The position numbers and the translations under genes were made by a program. A model generated the notes under the pieces. The model searched no databases, was not told where the DNA came from, and saw only the letters and a program-made list of their open reading frames with translations. From contig DWVH01000025.1 of the NCBI GenBank assembly GCA_019120335.1, positions 27,876 to 91,875 on the forward strand: a stretch of 64,000 nt of DNA, read 5' to 3'. Origin of the DNA: Candidatus Enterococcus stercoripullorum (lineage in GTDB: Bacteria; Bacillota; Bacilli; Lactobacillales; Enterococcaceae). Positions 37,370-46,860 of the stretch are shown piece by piece; within the stretch, counting starts at the first letter, position 1, and every line of letters begins with the position of its first letter.

Positions 37370-37486
37370 TATTTCTCTAATATTTAATATAACTTAATAA
37401 AAAAAAACAAATTTTTTTCATAATAGAGTTTTTTAAAAAACTTCAAAAAGTTTAAATGGATTTGGAAACGATTTTCTCGAAATTTT

Positions 37487-37846
37487 CTAGATAATTGCTA
37501 AAATAAATAAAAACAGATAGAAAACAATCAGTAATAAAAATAAAAAGCGCCAAAACATCTTAAAATACGCATGATAATTAATTTCATCATAGAAATAAGC
37601 CTGTATCACAGCAATTCCAATCCCTAAAATAAAGGCTGAAATAAATAAGTAAGCTAAGATAGATTCATGAAACAACAATTTTGATAAATGATTATCTACT
37701 ATAAATAAGATTGGTACCATGATATCTGCTAACTTCACTTTGATTAAATTTTTTAAGGAAAAACGATGAATAATAAAATTCAATACCATATATAATAATA
37801 CCGGGCTTGCAAACCATCCTAATAATTCTAATGTACTATGATTCAT
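37487..37846 (-). CDS. DUF3397 family membrane protein
   Basis: 119 residues, very hydrophobic, four predicted membrane segments (LLGWFASPVLLYMVLNFII; MVPILFIVDNHLSKLL; SILAYLFISAFILGIGIAVI; FLFLLLIVFYLFLFILAII). Matches the DUF3397 family, found in Lactobacillales directly upstream of mraZ, as here. Function unknown; the location suggests a wall or division link. Lies on the same strand as mraZ with 180 bases between. Confidence 0.85.
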   Translation of the reverse strand: MNHSTLELLGWFASPVLLYMVLNFIIHRFSLKNLIKVKLADIMVPILFIVDNHLSKLLFHESILAYLFISAFILGIGIAVIQAYFYDEINYHAYFKMFWRFLFLLLIVFYLFLFILAII

Positions 37847-37982
37847 TTATGTAATCCTCTCTACTTCAAATTTACCTAATGATTGCTTGGCGAGAAATGC
37901 ATAAAATCCTCTTTATCCATTAAGCCAAGACTAATATACACCACAAACTTTACATCGGTGTTTCAAACTTTTTAAAAATTCT

Positions 37983-38011
37983 TTGTCCTTTTCCTTGAAT
38001 TAACGTATAAT
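37983..38011 (+). promoter_or_regulatory. Promoter of the DUF4044 gene
   Basis: -35 TTGTCC (37983-37988), 17-bp spacer, -10 TATAAT (38006-38011), 41 bases before the ATG. Confidence 0.65.
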
Positions 38012-38052
38012 AGGTTGTAGACTATAAAAAAATAGAAAAAGGACGAAATCGT

Positions 38053-38169
38053 ATGAATGAAAAGAAAAAGATGTCTACCTTTGAAAAAGTCACTAAAGTA
38101 GTTATTTGGGCAATGTTGATTGTCACAATTGGTGGCGTCATCTTATCAACGGTAGCAGCACTTATGTAA
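38053..38169 (+). CDS. DUF4044-type small membrane protein (38 residues)
   Basis: Reads MNEKKKMSTFEKVTKVVIWA then a single hydrophobic helix to the end (residues 16-38). AAAAGGAC lies 7-9 bases before the ATG, a promoter lies upstream, and a bidirectional terminator follows. The pattern of a Lys-rich start, STFEKVTKVVIW and one membrane span is that of the DUF4044 family, also found near mraZ in Lactobacillales. Function unknown. Too short to be found by standard length filters. It is divergent from the DUF3397 gene. Confidence 0.85.
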   Translation: MNEKKKMSTFEKVTKVVIWAMLIVTIGGVILSTVAALM

Positions 38170-38211
38170 AATGTTCGCAGAGTAGCTAAGCAAGCTGCCT
38201 TACAACCTTAT

Positions 38212-38250
38212 AAAAAAGAGGCGTTTTTGCAAGTCACGCCTCTTTTTTTT
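38212..38250. terminator. Bidirectional terminator between DUF4044 gene and recN
   Basis: 13-bp perfect stem AAAAAAGAGGCGT (38212-38224) with 38236-38248, with A and T runs on both sides. It ends about 28 bases before the recN stop. Confidence 0.92.
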
Positions 38251-38277
38251 GGCTTTTCTTTTTGCTCAAGCGATTAT

Positions 38278-39960
38278 TTATTTTCGTAATTGGCCTAGCG
38301 TATTAATCAATTCTTGCGCGTGTTTCAAAGTTAAATCAGTAATTTCTGCACCGGCAAGCATGCGTGCTACTTCTTCTACCCTTTGATTCTCATCTAGCGG
38401 TAAAACCGAGGTTGAAGTACGACCATCTTGCACTTGCTTTTGAATCAAATACTGATTATCCGCCGCAGCTGCTACCTGTGGTAAATGCGTAATACACAAT
38501 ACTTGGGACGAACGGCCAATATTTAAGATTTTTTCTGCAATCGCTTGTGCCACCCGACCACTCACACCGGTATCAACCTCATCGAAAATGATACTCGTCA
38601 TCTGTTGACTACGAGAAAAAATTGACTTCAAAGCGAGTAAAATTCTAGAAAGCTCGCCACCAGAAGCAACTTTCACTAATGGTTTTAATGGTTCTCCTGG
38701 ATTGGTGGTTAAATAAAACTCTACTTGGTCAATCCCATGAACTTGCAACTGTTTTTCTTTTTCAAAACGAACTTCAAACTGGGTATTTTCCAGATATAAT
38801 TCCTTGAGTTCTTGCATGATTTCCTTAGATAAATGAAAGGCAATCTCATGGCGCTTTTGACTAATGGACTCAGCTTCACTCATCAAAGCTTTTTCTAAAT
38901 CAACCAATTGTGCTTCTAACTGATCTAATTGGTCTTCTGATTGCATCGTTGCTTCCAATTCTTCGGTAATTTCAGCAAGATAGTCTAACATTTTCGTGAT
39001 AGTATCACCATATTTGCGTTTTAACTTCTTGATGACGGCTAGGCGTTCTTCAATTTCTTCTAAACGCTCTTCATCCATGTCCATCAAATCCATCTGTCTA
39101 GAAATCCCCGTAGCGACATCTTGCAGCAAATAATACGCATTTTGGACTTGTTCATTTAACGCTTCATAATTCGCATCGATTGGGGCAATTTCTTGTAATA
39201 AATCGCCCACCTGTGAGATGCCATCTAATAAATTCGGCTCATTCATGACAAGTGCTTGGTGCGATTGAGCAAAAGCATCCATAATCTTTTGGAAATTCAG
39301 CAGTTTCTCTCGTTCTTCTGTCAGGGCTTCTTCTTCCCCTTCAACTAATGCTGCTTGTTCTAGTTCTTCTTTTTGATATTGCAGCATATCCATTCGTTGG
39401 ATGTAGTGTTGTTCATTTGACTGAATTTTGTGCACACGATGTTTTAACTGTTGATATTCGCTAAATTTTGCTTGATACTGCTTGATTTTCTCCTTAAATG
39501 CCTCATCTGCAAAACTATCGACAAAATCTAAATGCTTTTCCGGTTGTAATAACTGTTGGTGATCATTTTGACCTTGAATATCGACTAAAAAAGCACCGAT
39601 TCGCTTCAAGTTGGCTAAAGTAATCGTCCGCCCATTGATCCGATTGAAACTCTTACCATTTAAAGTAATATCACGCTGAATAATAAGATATCCTTCGTCT
39701 AAGTCAATTCCCATCTCTTGTGCTAATGAAGTAAATTCTGCTTGTTGAGGAATCTCGAAAATCCCTTCAATCATTGACTTATCGCAGCCTTGGCGAATAA
39801 AATCAACGGATGAACGCGCTCCTGCCAATAATGACATTGCGTCAATAATAATGGACTTACCTGCTCCTGTTTCCCCAGTTAAAGCGGTCATCCCTGGTTT
39901 AAAATGTAAATGTAATTCTGAAATAATCGCAAAATTTTGTATAGAAAGCTCTAAAATCAC
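38278..39960 (-). CDS. recN: DNA repair protein RecN
   Basis: SMC-like ATPase acting in double-strand break repair. 560 residues: Walker A GETGAGKSII near 30, N-terminal half (ILELSIQNFAIISELHLHF), long central coiled coils (residues 150-380), signature VASGGELSRILLALK near 430 and Walker B SIIFDEVDTGVSG near 455. The frame extends 19 codons upstream, but the GTG at 39960 gives the family N-terminus with GAGGG 7 bases before it. 20 bases after argR; this argR-recN pairing is common in Firmicutes. Confidence 0.95.
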   Translation of the reverse strand: MILELSIQNFAIISELHLHFKPGMTALTGETGAGKSIIIDAMSLLAGARSSVDFIRQGCDKSMIEGIFEIPQQAEFTSLAQEMGIDLDEGYLIIQRDITLNGKSFNRINGRTITLANLKRIGAFLVDIQGQNDHQQLLQPEKHLDFVDSFADEAFKEKIKQYQAKFSEYQQLKHRVHKIQSNEQHYIQRMDMLQYQKEELEQAALVEGEEEALTEEREKLLNFQKIMDAFAQSHQALVMNEPNLLDGISQVGDLLQEIAPIDANYEALNEQVQNAYYLLQDVATGISRQMDLMDMDEERLEEIEERLAVIKKLKRKYGDTITKMLDYLAEITEELEATMQSEDQLDQLEAQLVDLEKALMSEAESISQKRHEIAFHLSKEIMQELKELYLENTQFEVRFEKEKQLQVHGIDQVEFYLTTNPGEPLKPLVKVASGGELSRILLALKSIFSRSQQMTSIIFDEVDTGVSGRVAQAIAEKILNIGRSSQVLCITHLPQVAAAADNQYLIQKQVQDGRTSTSVLPLDENQRVEEVARMLAGAEITDLTLKHAQELINTLGQLRK

Positions 39961-39980
39961 ATTTCTTCCCTCTAATCTGC

Positions 39981-40427
39981 TTAAAAGTTGCGTAATTTTT
40001 GATAAATCGTCGCACAATCTTGTTCTGTACGTAAAATCATCAAAATACTATCATCATCATTAAGTAAGCCAAATAATTCTTCCTTAAAACATTTATCTAG
40101 TAGATTCCCCACCGCCGAAGCATTCCCAGGAATCGTCTTAATCATAATCATTTTATCCATGGAATCAATCGCGATACAAGCTGTTTTTAATAAGCGTAAT
40201 AATTTATTAAACAAATCTTCATTTGATTCTTGCGGTAAACTATAGCGATAATTCCCATCTACAGCTGGAATTTTTACTAACTTTAACTCTTTAATATCAC
40301 GCGAAATGGTTGCCTGTGTCACTTCTACCCTATGTTTTTTCAAAATCTCGACAAAATCTTCTTGTTTTTCAATCGCAAATTCGTTTAACAAACGGATAAT
40401 TAAACGATGTCGATCTTTTTTACGCAT
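39981..40427 (-). CDS. argR: Arginine repressor ArgR/AhrC family
   Basis: Arginine-responsive hexameric regulator. 148 residues: winged helix N-terminal domain (RKKDRHRLIIRLLNEFAI, then VTQATISRDIKELKLVKIP, with the SRDIKEL recognition helix) and C-terminal arginine-binding/oligomerisation domain (KTIPGNASAVGNLLDK, LLNDDDSILMILR). The frame opens 11 codons earlier; the ATG at 40427 has AAGGGG 7 bases upstream and gives the family length. Firmicutes often carry several paralogues, so this one may act on arginine metabolism or on other genes. Confidence 0.93.
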   Translation of the reverse strand: MRKKDRHRLIIRLLNEFAIEKQEDFVEILKKHRVEVTQATISRDIKELKLVKIPAVDGNYRYSLPQESNEDLFNKLLRLLKTACIAIDSMDKMIMIKTIPGNASAVGNLLDKCFKEELFGLLNDDDSILMILRTEQDCATIYQKLRNF

Positions 40428-40486
40428 TACGTTACCCCTTCCAAATTTATTTTTATTCATGAAATCGATTATAACATGAATAGGAC

Positions 40487-40522
40487 AAAAAGACCATGCA
40501 GCATTTATTTTCTACATGGTCT
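40487..40522 (-). terminator. Terminator of tlyA
   Basis: 11-bp stem, CTACATGGTCT (40512-40522) pairing with AGACCATGCAG (40491-40501), one G-U pair, followed on the minus strand by a T-run. argR therefore needs its own promoter. Confidence 0.85.
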
Positions 40523-40530
40523 AACTTTCA

Positions 40531-41346
40531 CTATTTTTCTAAACGTTCATGCGCTTGTCTCACTACCTCAGCGACATCCACATTACTTGAAACACTTGCC
40601 GGTAAACTCGCTTTTTTCAGATGGATTAAAAATTCGATATTGCCCTCGCCGCCAGTTATCGGTGAAAAACTTAAATTCTCAACTGAAAAACCAGTCTCAA
40701 GCGAAAGATCAATCACTTTTTCAATCACGGCTTGATGCACTTTTGGATCTTTGACTATCCCGTGTTTGCCGACAAATTCCTTTCCTGCTTCAAATTGCGG
40801 TTTGATTAAAGCCATGACATCGCCGTCTGCCACCAAAATCTCATATAAAGGTGGCAAAATCAAACTCAAAGAAATAAAGGAAACATCGATGGTCGCCACT
40901 TGTGGTAATCCTTCTAAAAAGTCTGTAGGTTTACTATAGCGAAAATTCGTCCGCTCCATCACGACAACTCGTTCATCTTGACGAATCTTCCAAGCCAACT
41001 GATTATAGCCAACATCTAAGGCATAACTTAACTTCGCCCCATTTTGCAAAGCCACATCGGTAAAGCCACCGGTTGAAGCGCCAATGTCTAAAACGATTTT
41101 ATCTTTAACTGTAAAATCAAAAATTTTTAAGGCTTTCTCTAATTTTAGGCCCCCTCGAGAAACATAAGGAAGTTTTTTTCCTTTAATTTCTAAAGTCATA
41201 CTGGCATCAATTTTTTCACCAGGTTTGTCCAAGCGTTCGTGCTTATCATTATAAACTAAGCCCGCCATAATTCCGCGCTTGGCTTGTTCTCTGGTATCAA
41301 ATAATCCTTGCATCACACAAAGGACATCTACTCGTTCTTTTTTCAA
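40531..41346 (-). CDS. tlyA: TlyA-family rRNA 2'-O-methyltransferase/hemolysin-like protein
   Basis: 271 residues: N-terminal S4 RNA-binding domain (MKKERVDVLCVMQGLFDTRE) and an RrmJ-like methyltransferase domain with SAM motif VLDIGASTGGFTDVAL near 88-103 and IDVSFISL near 155. Known TlyA proteins 2'-O-methylate C1409 of 16S and C1920 of 23S rRNA. Usually between ispA and argR in Firmicutes, as here; it starts 3 bases after the ispA stop. Confidence 0.93.
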   Translation of the reverse strand: MKKERVDVLCVMQGLFDTREQAKRGIMAGLVYNDKHERLDKPGEKIDASMTLEIKGKKLPYVSRGGLKLEKALKIFDFTVKDKIVLDIGASTGGFTDVALQNGAKLSYALDVGYNQLAWKIRQDERVVVMERTNFRYSKPTDFLEGLPQVATIDVSFISLSLILPPLYEILVADGDVMALIKPQFEAGKEFVGKHGIVKDPKVHQAVIEKVIDLSLETGFSVENLSFSPITGGEGNIEFLIHLKKASLPASVSSNVDVAEVVRQAHERLEK

Positions 41347-41349
41347 GTA

Positions 41350-42228
41350 TTAATCCCTCAATTCTAATTTTTCAATGATTCTTACTAGCTCAGTCATATC
41401 CATTCCGTCTTCAGCGAGCATCTGACAAGCTTGTTTGGCTTTCAACAAGTAATCAGCTAAAGCCTGTTTTGCTCCTTGGATGCCTAGTAACGCAGGATAC
41501 GTACTTTTTTCCAGTTCAAGATCGCGCCCAGCTGTTTTGCCTAGTTCTTGTGTAGTTGCTAATATGTCTAGTAAATCATCCCGCACTTGAAAGGCAATAC
41601 CAACGTCCATCCCTAATGTTTTCAGCAATGTCAATTGTTCCTTTGATCCACCAGTGACAATTCCAGCAGCAACAAAACAATATTGTAACAGTGCACCCGT
41701 TTTTCGCTCGTGAATTTGGACTAATCGTTCTAACGGGACATGCTGTTTTTCTGCTTGGACATCACTTGCTTGACCAGCCACAATCCCAGAAGGACCAGCC
41801 GCTTTGGCTAAGTGCGCAATCAACTGAGTCTTGATAGATGCCGGTAAGTTTAACTGAGCCAATATCTCAAAACATAAAGTCAATAAAGCATCGCCAGCAA
41901 ACAAGGCCATGGCTTCTCCAAAAACTTTATGGTTGGTTGGTTTCCCACGGCGTAAATCATCATCATCCACGCTTGGCAAGTCATCATGAATCAATGAATA
42001 AGTATGCATCATTTCTATAACCGCTGCAATTTTTAAGGCTTCTTCCTCTAAAGGTACACCAAATGCCTGTGAAGTCGCTAAAAAGATCTGCGGACGAATT
42101 CGCTTGCCACCTGCTGCAAGGGAATAGCACATACTTTTAGCAAGCAATTCATCATTGGTCGAATCCAGGACTAACTGCTCCATTAAGGTTTCGACTTGCT
42201 GCATCGCCTGAGTTAATTCCTTATTCAT
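41350..42228 (-). CDS. ispA: Polyprenyl synthetase IspA (geranyl/farnesyl diphosphate synthase)
   Basis: Condenses isopentenyl and allylic diphosphates to farnesyl diphosphate. 292 residues with the first Asp-rich motif [14 protein letters not shown] near 85 (DDxx(xx)D) and the second, [10 protein letters not shown] near 220. The frame opens at a TTG at 42243; the ATG at 42228 has GAGGAT upstream and overlaps the xseB stop by 8 bases (ATGAATAA). Between xseB and tlyA. Confidence 0.95.
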   Translation of the reverse strand: MNKELTQAMQQVETLMEQLVLDSTNDELLAKSMCYSLAAGGKRIRPQIFLATSQAFGVPLEEEALKIAAVIEMMHTYSLIHDDLPSVDDDDLRRGKPTNHKVFGEAMALFAGDALLTLCFEILAQLNLPASIKTQLIAHLAKAAGPSGIVAGQASDVQAEKQHVPLERLVQIHERKTGALLQYCFVAAGIVTGGSKEQLTLLKTLGMDVGIAFQVRDDLLDILATTQELGKTAGRDLELEKSTYPALLGIQGAKQALADYLLKAKQACQMLAEDGMDMTELVRIIEKLELRD

Positions 42229-42445
42229 TTTTATCCTCTTCAAATGGCACTTCTTGATTGGCGTCGGTCATCATTTTGGCCAACGTTTTTTCGGCATTGG
42301 CTAATTGTTCTTTACATTGTTTAGATAAAAGCATTCCTTTTTGAAAGGCATCTAAAGCTTCTTCTAACGGCACATCGCCACGCTCTAGTTGCGAAACAAT
42401 TTGTTCTAACTGTTGTAAAGACTGTTCAAAAGTTAATTCTGACAT
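42221..42445 (-). CDS. xseB: Exodeoxyribonuclease VII small subunit XseB
   Basis: 74 residues, helical protein ([40 protein letters not shown]) that binds XseA. The ATG at 42445 has GTGAGGAAAATC upstream; the frame opens at a GTG at 42457 overlapping the xseA stop. Coupled to ispA by an 8-base overlap. Confidence 0.95.
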   Translation of the reverse strand: MSELTFEQSLQQLEQIVSQLERGDVPLEEALDAFQKGMLLSKQCKEQLANAEKTLAKMMTDANQEVPFEEDKNE

Positions 42446-42453
42446 GATTTTCC

Positions 42454-43794
42454 TCACTTTTCTTTTTTATGAATGGATTGCACCTGCGCTTGAATGGTAC
42501 CATCAGCATAATGTATGGTAATTTCTTGGTTAGGAGCTAATTGTTTAACACTTTTAACCACTTGCTCATCCACTGTTGTATAGCTAAATCCACGCTGCAT
42601 GGTTTTTAGAGGACTTAATAAATCCAGTGAAACCAAAGCTTGATTGAAGTCTTGTACTTTCTTTTGGAAAAGTAGCTGCATTTGATGTTGCAAACTTTCC
42701 GTTAGATATCCTAGCTTTTGTTGCTCATTTTGCAAACGATGACTAGGTGTTTGTTGGACTAAACGTTGACTTAATTGTTGATAGCGACGTTCTTGTTGAT
42801 GGACTTGACCTTGCATGCTACTAGTTAGCCGCTGTTGCAATTGGTCAAGTTTTTGCGATTGCGCCTCATAAAGACGATGCGGTTGGGCAAAGACATAACT
42901 TTGTTGCACGCGATTTAAGCGTTGATTTTTTAATTTCAATTGATTAGCAAAAGCTTGCATTAAACGCATCTTTTGTTGATCAATCTTCATTATTTCCTCG
43001 CTTAACACAGGCACTGCAAGTTCGGCCGCCGCAGTTGGGGTAGCTGCTCTAACATCTGCCACGAAATCTGCAATCGTCGTATCTGTTTCATGGCCCACCG
43101 AAGAAATAATTGGTGTCTTACAAGCAAAAATCGCTCTAGCTACTTTTTCTTCATTAAAAGGCCATAAATCTTCAATCGAACCACCACCACGTCCGATAAT
43201 CAAGGTATCAAAATTGCCCGATTCATCGGCACGCTTAATATTACGCACCAAATCATCGGCGGATTGATCCCCTTGCACGACTGTCGGATATAGAATAATT
43301 TGGGCAATCGGATAACGTCTCTTAATCGTCGTCATAATATCACGAATCACCGCCCCAGAAGGACTTGTAATGACCCCGATGCGTTTTGGAAATCTTGGTA
43401 AAGGCTTTTTCGGTGCTGTAAACAAACCTTCTTGAGATAACTTTTCTTTTAATTGTTCAAAAGCTTGGTACAGCGCTCCGATGCCATCTGGTTCCATATG
43501 CTCAATCGTAATCTGATAACTTCCAGAAGCTTCATACACCGAAACATAGCCGACCACTAAGACTTTCATCCCATCTTGGACATCGAATTTTACCCTACTA
43601 AATGGTCCACGAAACATCACAGCTGATATTTTCGCATGGTCATCTTTGAGTGAAAAATACTGATGGTTAGGTCTTTTTCTAAAATTTGAAATCTCCCCAG
43701 TTAAATAGACACGTTTCATGTAAGGGTCATTATCAAATTTCGTCTTGATATAACGCGTTAAGGCACTCACCGTTAAATATTCTGGTTGACTCAA
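42454..43794 (-). CDS. xseA: Exodeoxyribonuclease VII large subunit XseA
   Basis: Catalytic subunit of the single-strand exonuclease ExoVII. 446 residues: N-terminal OB fold ([21 protein letters not shown] near 24-44), catalytic core with [17 protein letters not shown] near 142 and [16 protein letters not shown] near 198, [15 protein letters not shown] near 232, and a long coiled-coil region (270-380). Starts at TTG 43794, four bases inside the folD stop (TTGA), so translation is coupled. Confidence 0.95.
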   Translation of the reverse strand: MSQPEYLTVSALTRYIKTKFDNDPYMKRVYLTGEISNFRKRPNHQYFSLKDDHAKISAVMFRGPFSRVKFDVQDGMKVLVVGYVSVYEASGSYQITIEHMEPDGIGALYQAFEQLKEKLSQEGLFTAPKKPLPRFPKRIGVITSPSGAVIRDIMTTIKRRYPIAQIILYPTVVQGDQSADDLVRNIKRADESGNFDTLIIGRGGGSIEDLWPFNEEKVARAIFACKTPIISSVGHETDTTIADFVADVRAATPTAAAELAVPVLSEEIMKIDQQKMRLMQAFANQLKLKNQRLNRVQQSYVFAQPHRLYEAQSQKLDQLQQRLTSSMQGQVHQQERRYQQLSQRLVQQTPSHRLQNEQQKLGYLTESLQHQMQLLFQKKVQDFNQALVSLDLLSPLKTMQRGFSYTTVDEQVVKSVKQLAPNQEITIHYADGTIQAQVQSIHKKEK

Positions 43795-44642
43795 CGAACA
43801 TTTTCCTTTCTTTTAGCCGCATCAATCGTTTGGCGCATCAACATAGTAATCGTCATCGGTCCCACGCCACCTGGAACTGGCGTAATGAAACTCGTTAACG
43901 GTGCGACTTCATCAAATTTCACATCACCTGTTAATTTATTATTTTCATCGCGATTAATACCTACATCAATCACAACTGCGCCTTCTTTGACAAAATCAGC
44001 GGTCACAAAATTCGCACGACCAATTGCTACGACTAGAACATCTGCTTGTTTCGCAACTTTAGGAAGATCCTTGGTTTTCGAATGGCAAATCGTCACTGTC
44101 GCATTCGCTTGTAGTAAGAGGTGTGCCATAGGTTTACCAACAATATTACTACGGCCAATAATCACAGCATTTTTCCCAGCTAAATCTACACCCGAAAGTT
44201 TAATTAACTCCATAATTCCGGCTGGTGTGCATGGAATCATCGTAGGTTTGCCAGCAAAAAGATTTCCTAAATTCATTGGATGGAAACCGTCGACATCCTT
44301 AGCTGGATCAATGGTATCAAGCACTAAATCTTCATTAATATGTTTTGGCAAAGGCAACTGTACTAAAATGCCGTGAACCTTATCATCATGATTCAATTCT
44401 TCAATTTTAGCAATCAAATCTGTTTCACTGGTTGTCTCAGGCAAGCGATATACGACCGAATACATACCAATGTTGTTTGCTGCACGTTCTTTATTACGGA
44501 CATACACTTGACTTGCTGGATCTTCACCAATTAAAATCACGGCCAGTCCAGGTTGTAATCCCTTTTCCTTCAAATTGATTACTTCTTGCTTCATTTCTTG
44601 CTGTAATTTTTGTGCCAATTCTTTTCCATTCAATAAATTCAT
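43791..44642 (-). CDS. folD: FolD, methylenetetrahydrofolate dehydrogenase/cyclohydrolase
   Basis: Bifunctional enzyme interconverting methylene-, methenyl- and formyl-tetrahydrofolate. 283 residues: [14 protein letters not shown] with the catalytic Lys near 52-58, [11 protein letters not shown] near 95, [15 protein letters not shown] near 165 and [15 protein letters not shown] near 258. First gene of the folD-xseA-xseB-ispA-tlyA run; a strong terminator lies upstream after nusB. Confidence 0.96.
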   Translation of the reverse strand: MNLLNGKELAQKLQQEMKQEVINLKEKGLQPGLAVILIGEDPASQVYVRNKERAANNIGMYSVVYRLPETTSETDLIAKIEELNHDDKVHGILVQLPLPKHINEDLVLDTIDPAKDVDGFHPMNLGNLFAGKPTMIPCTPAGIMELIKLSGVDLAGKNAVIIGRSNIVGKPMAHLLLQANATVTICHSKTKDLPKVAKQADVLVVAIGRANFVTADFVKEGAVVIDVGINRDENNKLTGDVKFDEVAPLTSFITPVPGGVGPMTITMLMRQTIDAAKRKENVR

Positions 44643-44673
44643 TTATTAGAACCCCTTTTTCTTTTTTAGATTT

Positions 44674-44724
44674 AAAAAACCGAAATTCCCCCGATTTGTG
44701 TTTCCAAATTTGAGAAATTTCGGT
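44674..44724 (-). terminator. Terminator of the asp23-nusB unit
   Basis: 9-bp stem ACCGAAATT (44679-44687) with AATTTCGGT (44716-44724), minus-strand T-run after. It separates nusB from folD. Confidence 0.85.
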
Positions 44725-44739
44725 CTAACCTACTTATGC

Positions 44740-45177
44740 TTATAATTCTTGATTCACTGCAGATAAAAGACCATTGACAAAACGACGCGATTTTTCATCA
44801 CTAAAGGTTTTTGCCAATTCAATGGCTTCATTTAAAGCAACATTATTCGGTACATCGTCTACATATTTCATTTCAAAAATTGCTAAACGTAATATTGTGA
44901 CATCCATTTTTGCTAAGCGGCTAATCTTCCAACCTGATTTTAGATGGCTTTCAATTAATTTGTCAATGATGGCTTGGTTCTCGCACACACCGCTAACTAA
45001 TACATCTAAATACGGCGGTACAAAACTAGCTTGTTCATCATCTAATTGGTCCACTAAATTCAATTCAATTGCATGGTTAATCGCCGCTTGTTTCGTTAAA
45101 TCTTGGTTAAAATTTAACGGAAACAAAGCTTGAATGGCTATTTCACGGATTTGATGTCTGGATAATTCTCTATTCAT
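44740..45177 (-). CDS. nusB: Transcription antitermination factor NusB
   Basis: 145 residues, all-helical RNA-binding protein for rRNA antitermination. MNRELSRHQIREIAIQALF start and the C-terminal MKYVDDVPNNVALNEAIELA and SRRFVNGLLSAV motifs. The frame opens 10 codons upstream; the ATG at 45177 has GAGGAC upstream and overlaps the Asp23 stop by 8 bases (ATGAATAG). Confidence 0.95.
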   Translation of the reverse strand: MNRELSRHQIREIAIQALFPLNFNQDLTKQAAINHAIELNLVDQLDDEQASFVPPYLDVLVSGVCENQAIIDKLIESHLKSGWKISRLAKMDVTILRLAIFEMKYVDDVPNNVALNEAIELAKTFSDEKSRRFVNGLLSAVNQEL

Positions 45178-45595
45178 TGTCGTCCTCGTTATCATCAAAA
45201 AGTTCATCTAAATTCACTGCTTCTTGCTTTTCAGGAATCACTGCTACAATATGCACATTGACTTGAGCCAAAGTCACATCAGTCATGAATAAGACTTGTT
45301 GCTTGATACGTTGTTGGATTTCGGTCGCTACTTTAGGGACAGAAACGCCATATTTTACGCTCACATAAGCATCTACTTGGATTCCATCTTCAGTGTTTGA
45401 TAGATAAACGCCTTTACCATAGACACTACGACCAAGCAATTCTGTTACATTATTAGCAAAAGATCCTTGCATTTTATATACGCCCTCTACTTTAGAAGCA
45501 GCAATCCCACTAATAATTTCAATAACTTCAGGGGCGATGACGATTTCGCCAAGTTCATCTTGGACATCTAATTTTAAAGCTTTTTCATCAGCCAT
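45170..45595 (-). CDS. Asp23/Gls24 family envelope stress protein (YqhY-like)
   Basis: 141 residues: Asp23 domain (GEIVIAPEVIEIISGIAASK, VEGVYKMQG, VDAYVSVKYGVSVPKVA), acidic C-terminal tail. Standard position before nusB. Family members affect acetyl-CoA carboxylase or cell-envelope stress; specific role here unproven. Good AGGAGG-type site. Confidence 0.9.
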   Translation of the reverse strand: MADEKALKLDVQDELGEIVIAPEVIEIISGIAASKVEGVYKMQGSFANNVTELLGRSVYGKGVYLSNTEDGIQVDAYVSVKYGVSVPKVATEIQQRIKQQVLFMTDVTLAQVNVHIVAVIPEKQEAVNLDELFDDNEDDNE

Positions 45596-45690
45596 CTTAT
45601 TTCCTCCAATTCTAACAGATAGTTATCATTCACAACTATTTTATCATTTTATGCGCTGATAATCTATAGCTTGGTGTAATTCTAACAAGA

Positions 45691-46758
45691 TTATAAGAGA
45701 ATTAATTCTTTTGGTGCATGTGTTAAGACTTCATTGCCAGTTTGGGTAATCAATAGGTCGTCTTCAATACGTACCCCACCAACACCTGGTAAGTAGATAC
45801 CTGGTTCATCTGTAATAATATTTCCTGGCACAAAAGCTTTCTCTGCTCTGAAGGATACATTTGGCCCTTCGTGGATTTCTAGACCAATCCCATGACCCGT
45901 TGAGTGACCAAAAGCTTCACCATAGCCATAAGAAGCAATATGATCACGAGCCACTGCATCCAATTGAACGCCAGTCATGCCTGGTTTAGCAGCTTCGATT
46001 ACTTTTAATTGGGCTTCTAATACCACTTGATAAATTTCTTTTAATTTTTCTCCAGGATCGCCAATTGCAAACGTACGAGTCATATCTGAAACATAACCTT
46101 GATAGTAGCAACCAAAGTCAATCGTAATTAAATCATTTTGTTCAATTAATTTTTCACTTGCAACACCATGTGGCATCGCTGAACGTAAACCACTTGCCAC
46201 AATCGTATCAAAGCTGACACCACTTGCACCTAAAGAACGCATGAAGAAATCTAATTCGTTCGCTACTTGAATTTCGCTCATACCTGGTTTTACATAATCA
46301 AGAATGTGTAAAAAGGCTTTGTCCGCGATTTCGCAAGCTTTTTTCGTGATTTCGACTTCTTTTTCATCTTTCACTTCACGTAACGATTCGATTAAACCGC
46401 TGACTGGTACTAAAGAAGTTTCATGGATTAATTCTTCTAATTGATCATACTCTTTGACAGTGACAAAACTTTCTTCAAAAGCAAGGTGTTGTAATTCATC
46501 GTTGGCACAAATCTTAGCCACTTCTTCAAAAATAGGACCTGTATTTTTCACAATGGTATAGCCTTTTGCTTGTATCGCTGCTTGTTCAGTATAACGGAAG
46601 TCAGTAACAAAGTAAGCATTGGTTAACGTAACGACTGCTAAACCAGTTGTTCCTGTAAAGTTTGTTAAGTAGCGCAAATTATATGGACTAGTCACTAAAA
46701 ATGCATCCAAATCATTTTCTCTCATCAATTTGCGTAAATTTTCTACTCGAATCATCAT
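45691..46758 (-). CDS. Xaa-Pro aminopeptidase/dipeptidase (M24B)
   Basis: Cytoplasmic metallopeptidase that removes the residue before a proline or splits Xaa-Pro dipeptides. 355 residues: N-terminal creatinase domain and C-terminal pita-bread domain with metal ligands in DFGCYYQGYVSDMTRT (near 213-228), the GHSTGHGIGLEIHEGP motif (near 285-300) and a Glu near 315-330 (DEPGIYLPGVGGVRIED). Sits where pepP/pepQ-efp normally is, but no efp gene lies between it and Asp23. Confidence 0.92.
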   Translation of the reverse strand: MMIRVENLRKLMRENDLDAFLVTSPYNLRYLTNFTGTTGLAVVTLTNAYFVTDFRYTEQAAIQAKGYTIVKNTGPIFEEVAKICANDELQHLAFEESFVTVKEYDQLEELIHETSLVPVSGLIESLREVKDEKEVEITKKACEIADKAFLHILDYVKPGMSEIQVANELDFFMRSLGASGVSFDTIVASGLRSAMPHGVASEKLIEQNDLITIDFGCYYQGYVSDMTRTFAIGDPGEKLKEIYQVVLEAQLKVIEAAKPGMTGVQLDAVARDHIASYGYGEAFGHSTGHGIGLEIHEGPNVSFRAEKAFVPGNIITDEPGIYLPGVGGVRIEDDLLITQTGNEVLTHAPKELILL

Positions 46759-46798
46759 ATCTACCTTCTCTTCTCTAAGATAAATCTAATTCTAACAC

Positions 46799-46842
46799 AA
46801 AAAACACATTAAATCATTGACTTTGCACGATTTAATGTGTTT
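46799..46842 (-). terminator. Terminator of the mannose PTS operon (after DUF956)
   Basis: 14-bp stem AAACACATTAAATC (46802-46815) with 46829-46842, followed on the minus strand by TTTTTTG. Confidence 0.9.
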
Positions 46843-46860
46843 ATCCAAAAAATTTTCATT

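Noticed and set aside
37427..37460. AT-rich hairpins as terminator of the DUF3397 gene
   Set aside because: Stems are all A/T and short; read-through into mraZ is as likely.
37462..37477. TTGGAAACGATTTTCT as a CcpA cre site
   Set aside because: It fails at the conserved C of the second half site and lies between the DUF3397 gene end and mraZ, an odd place for catabolite control.
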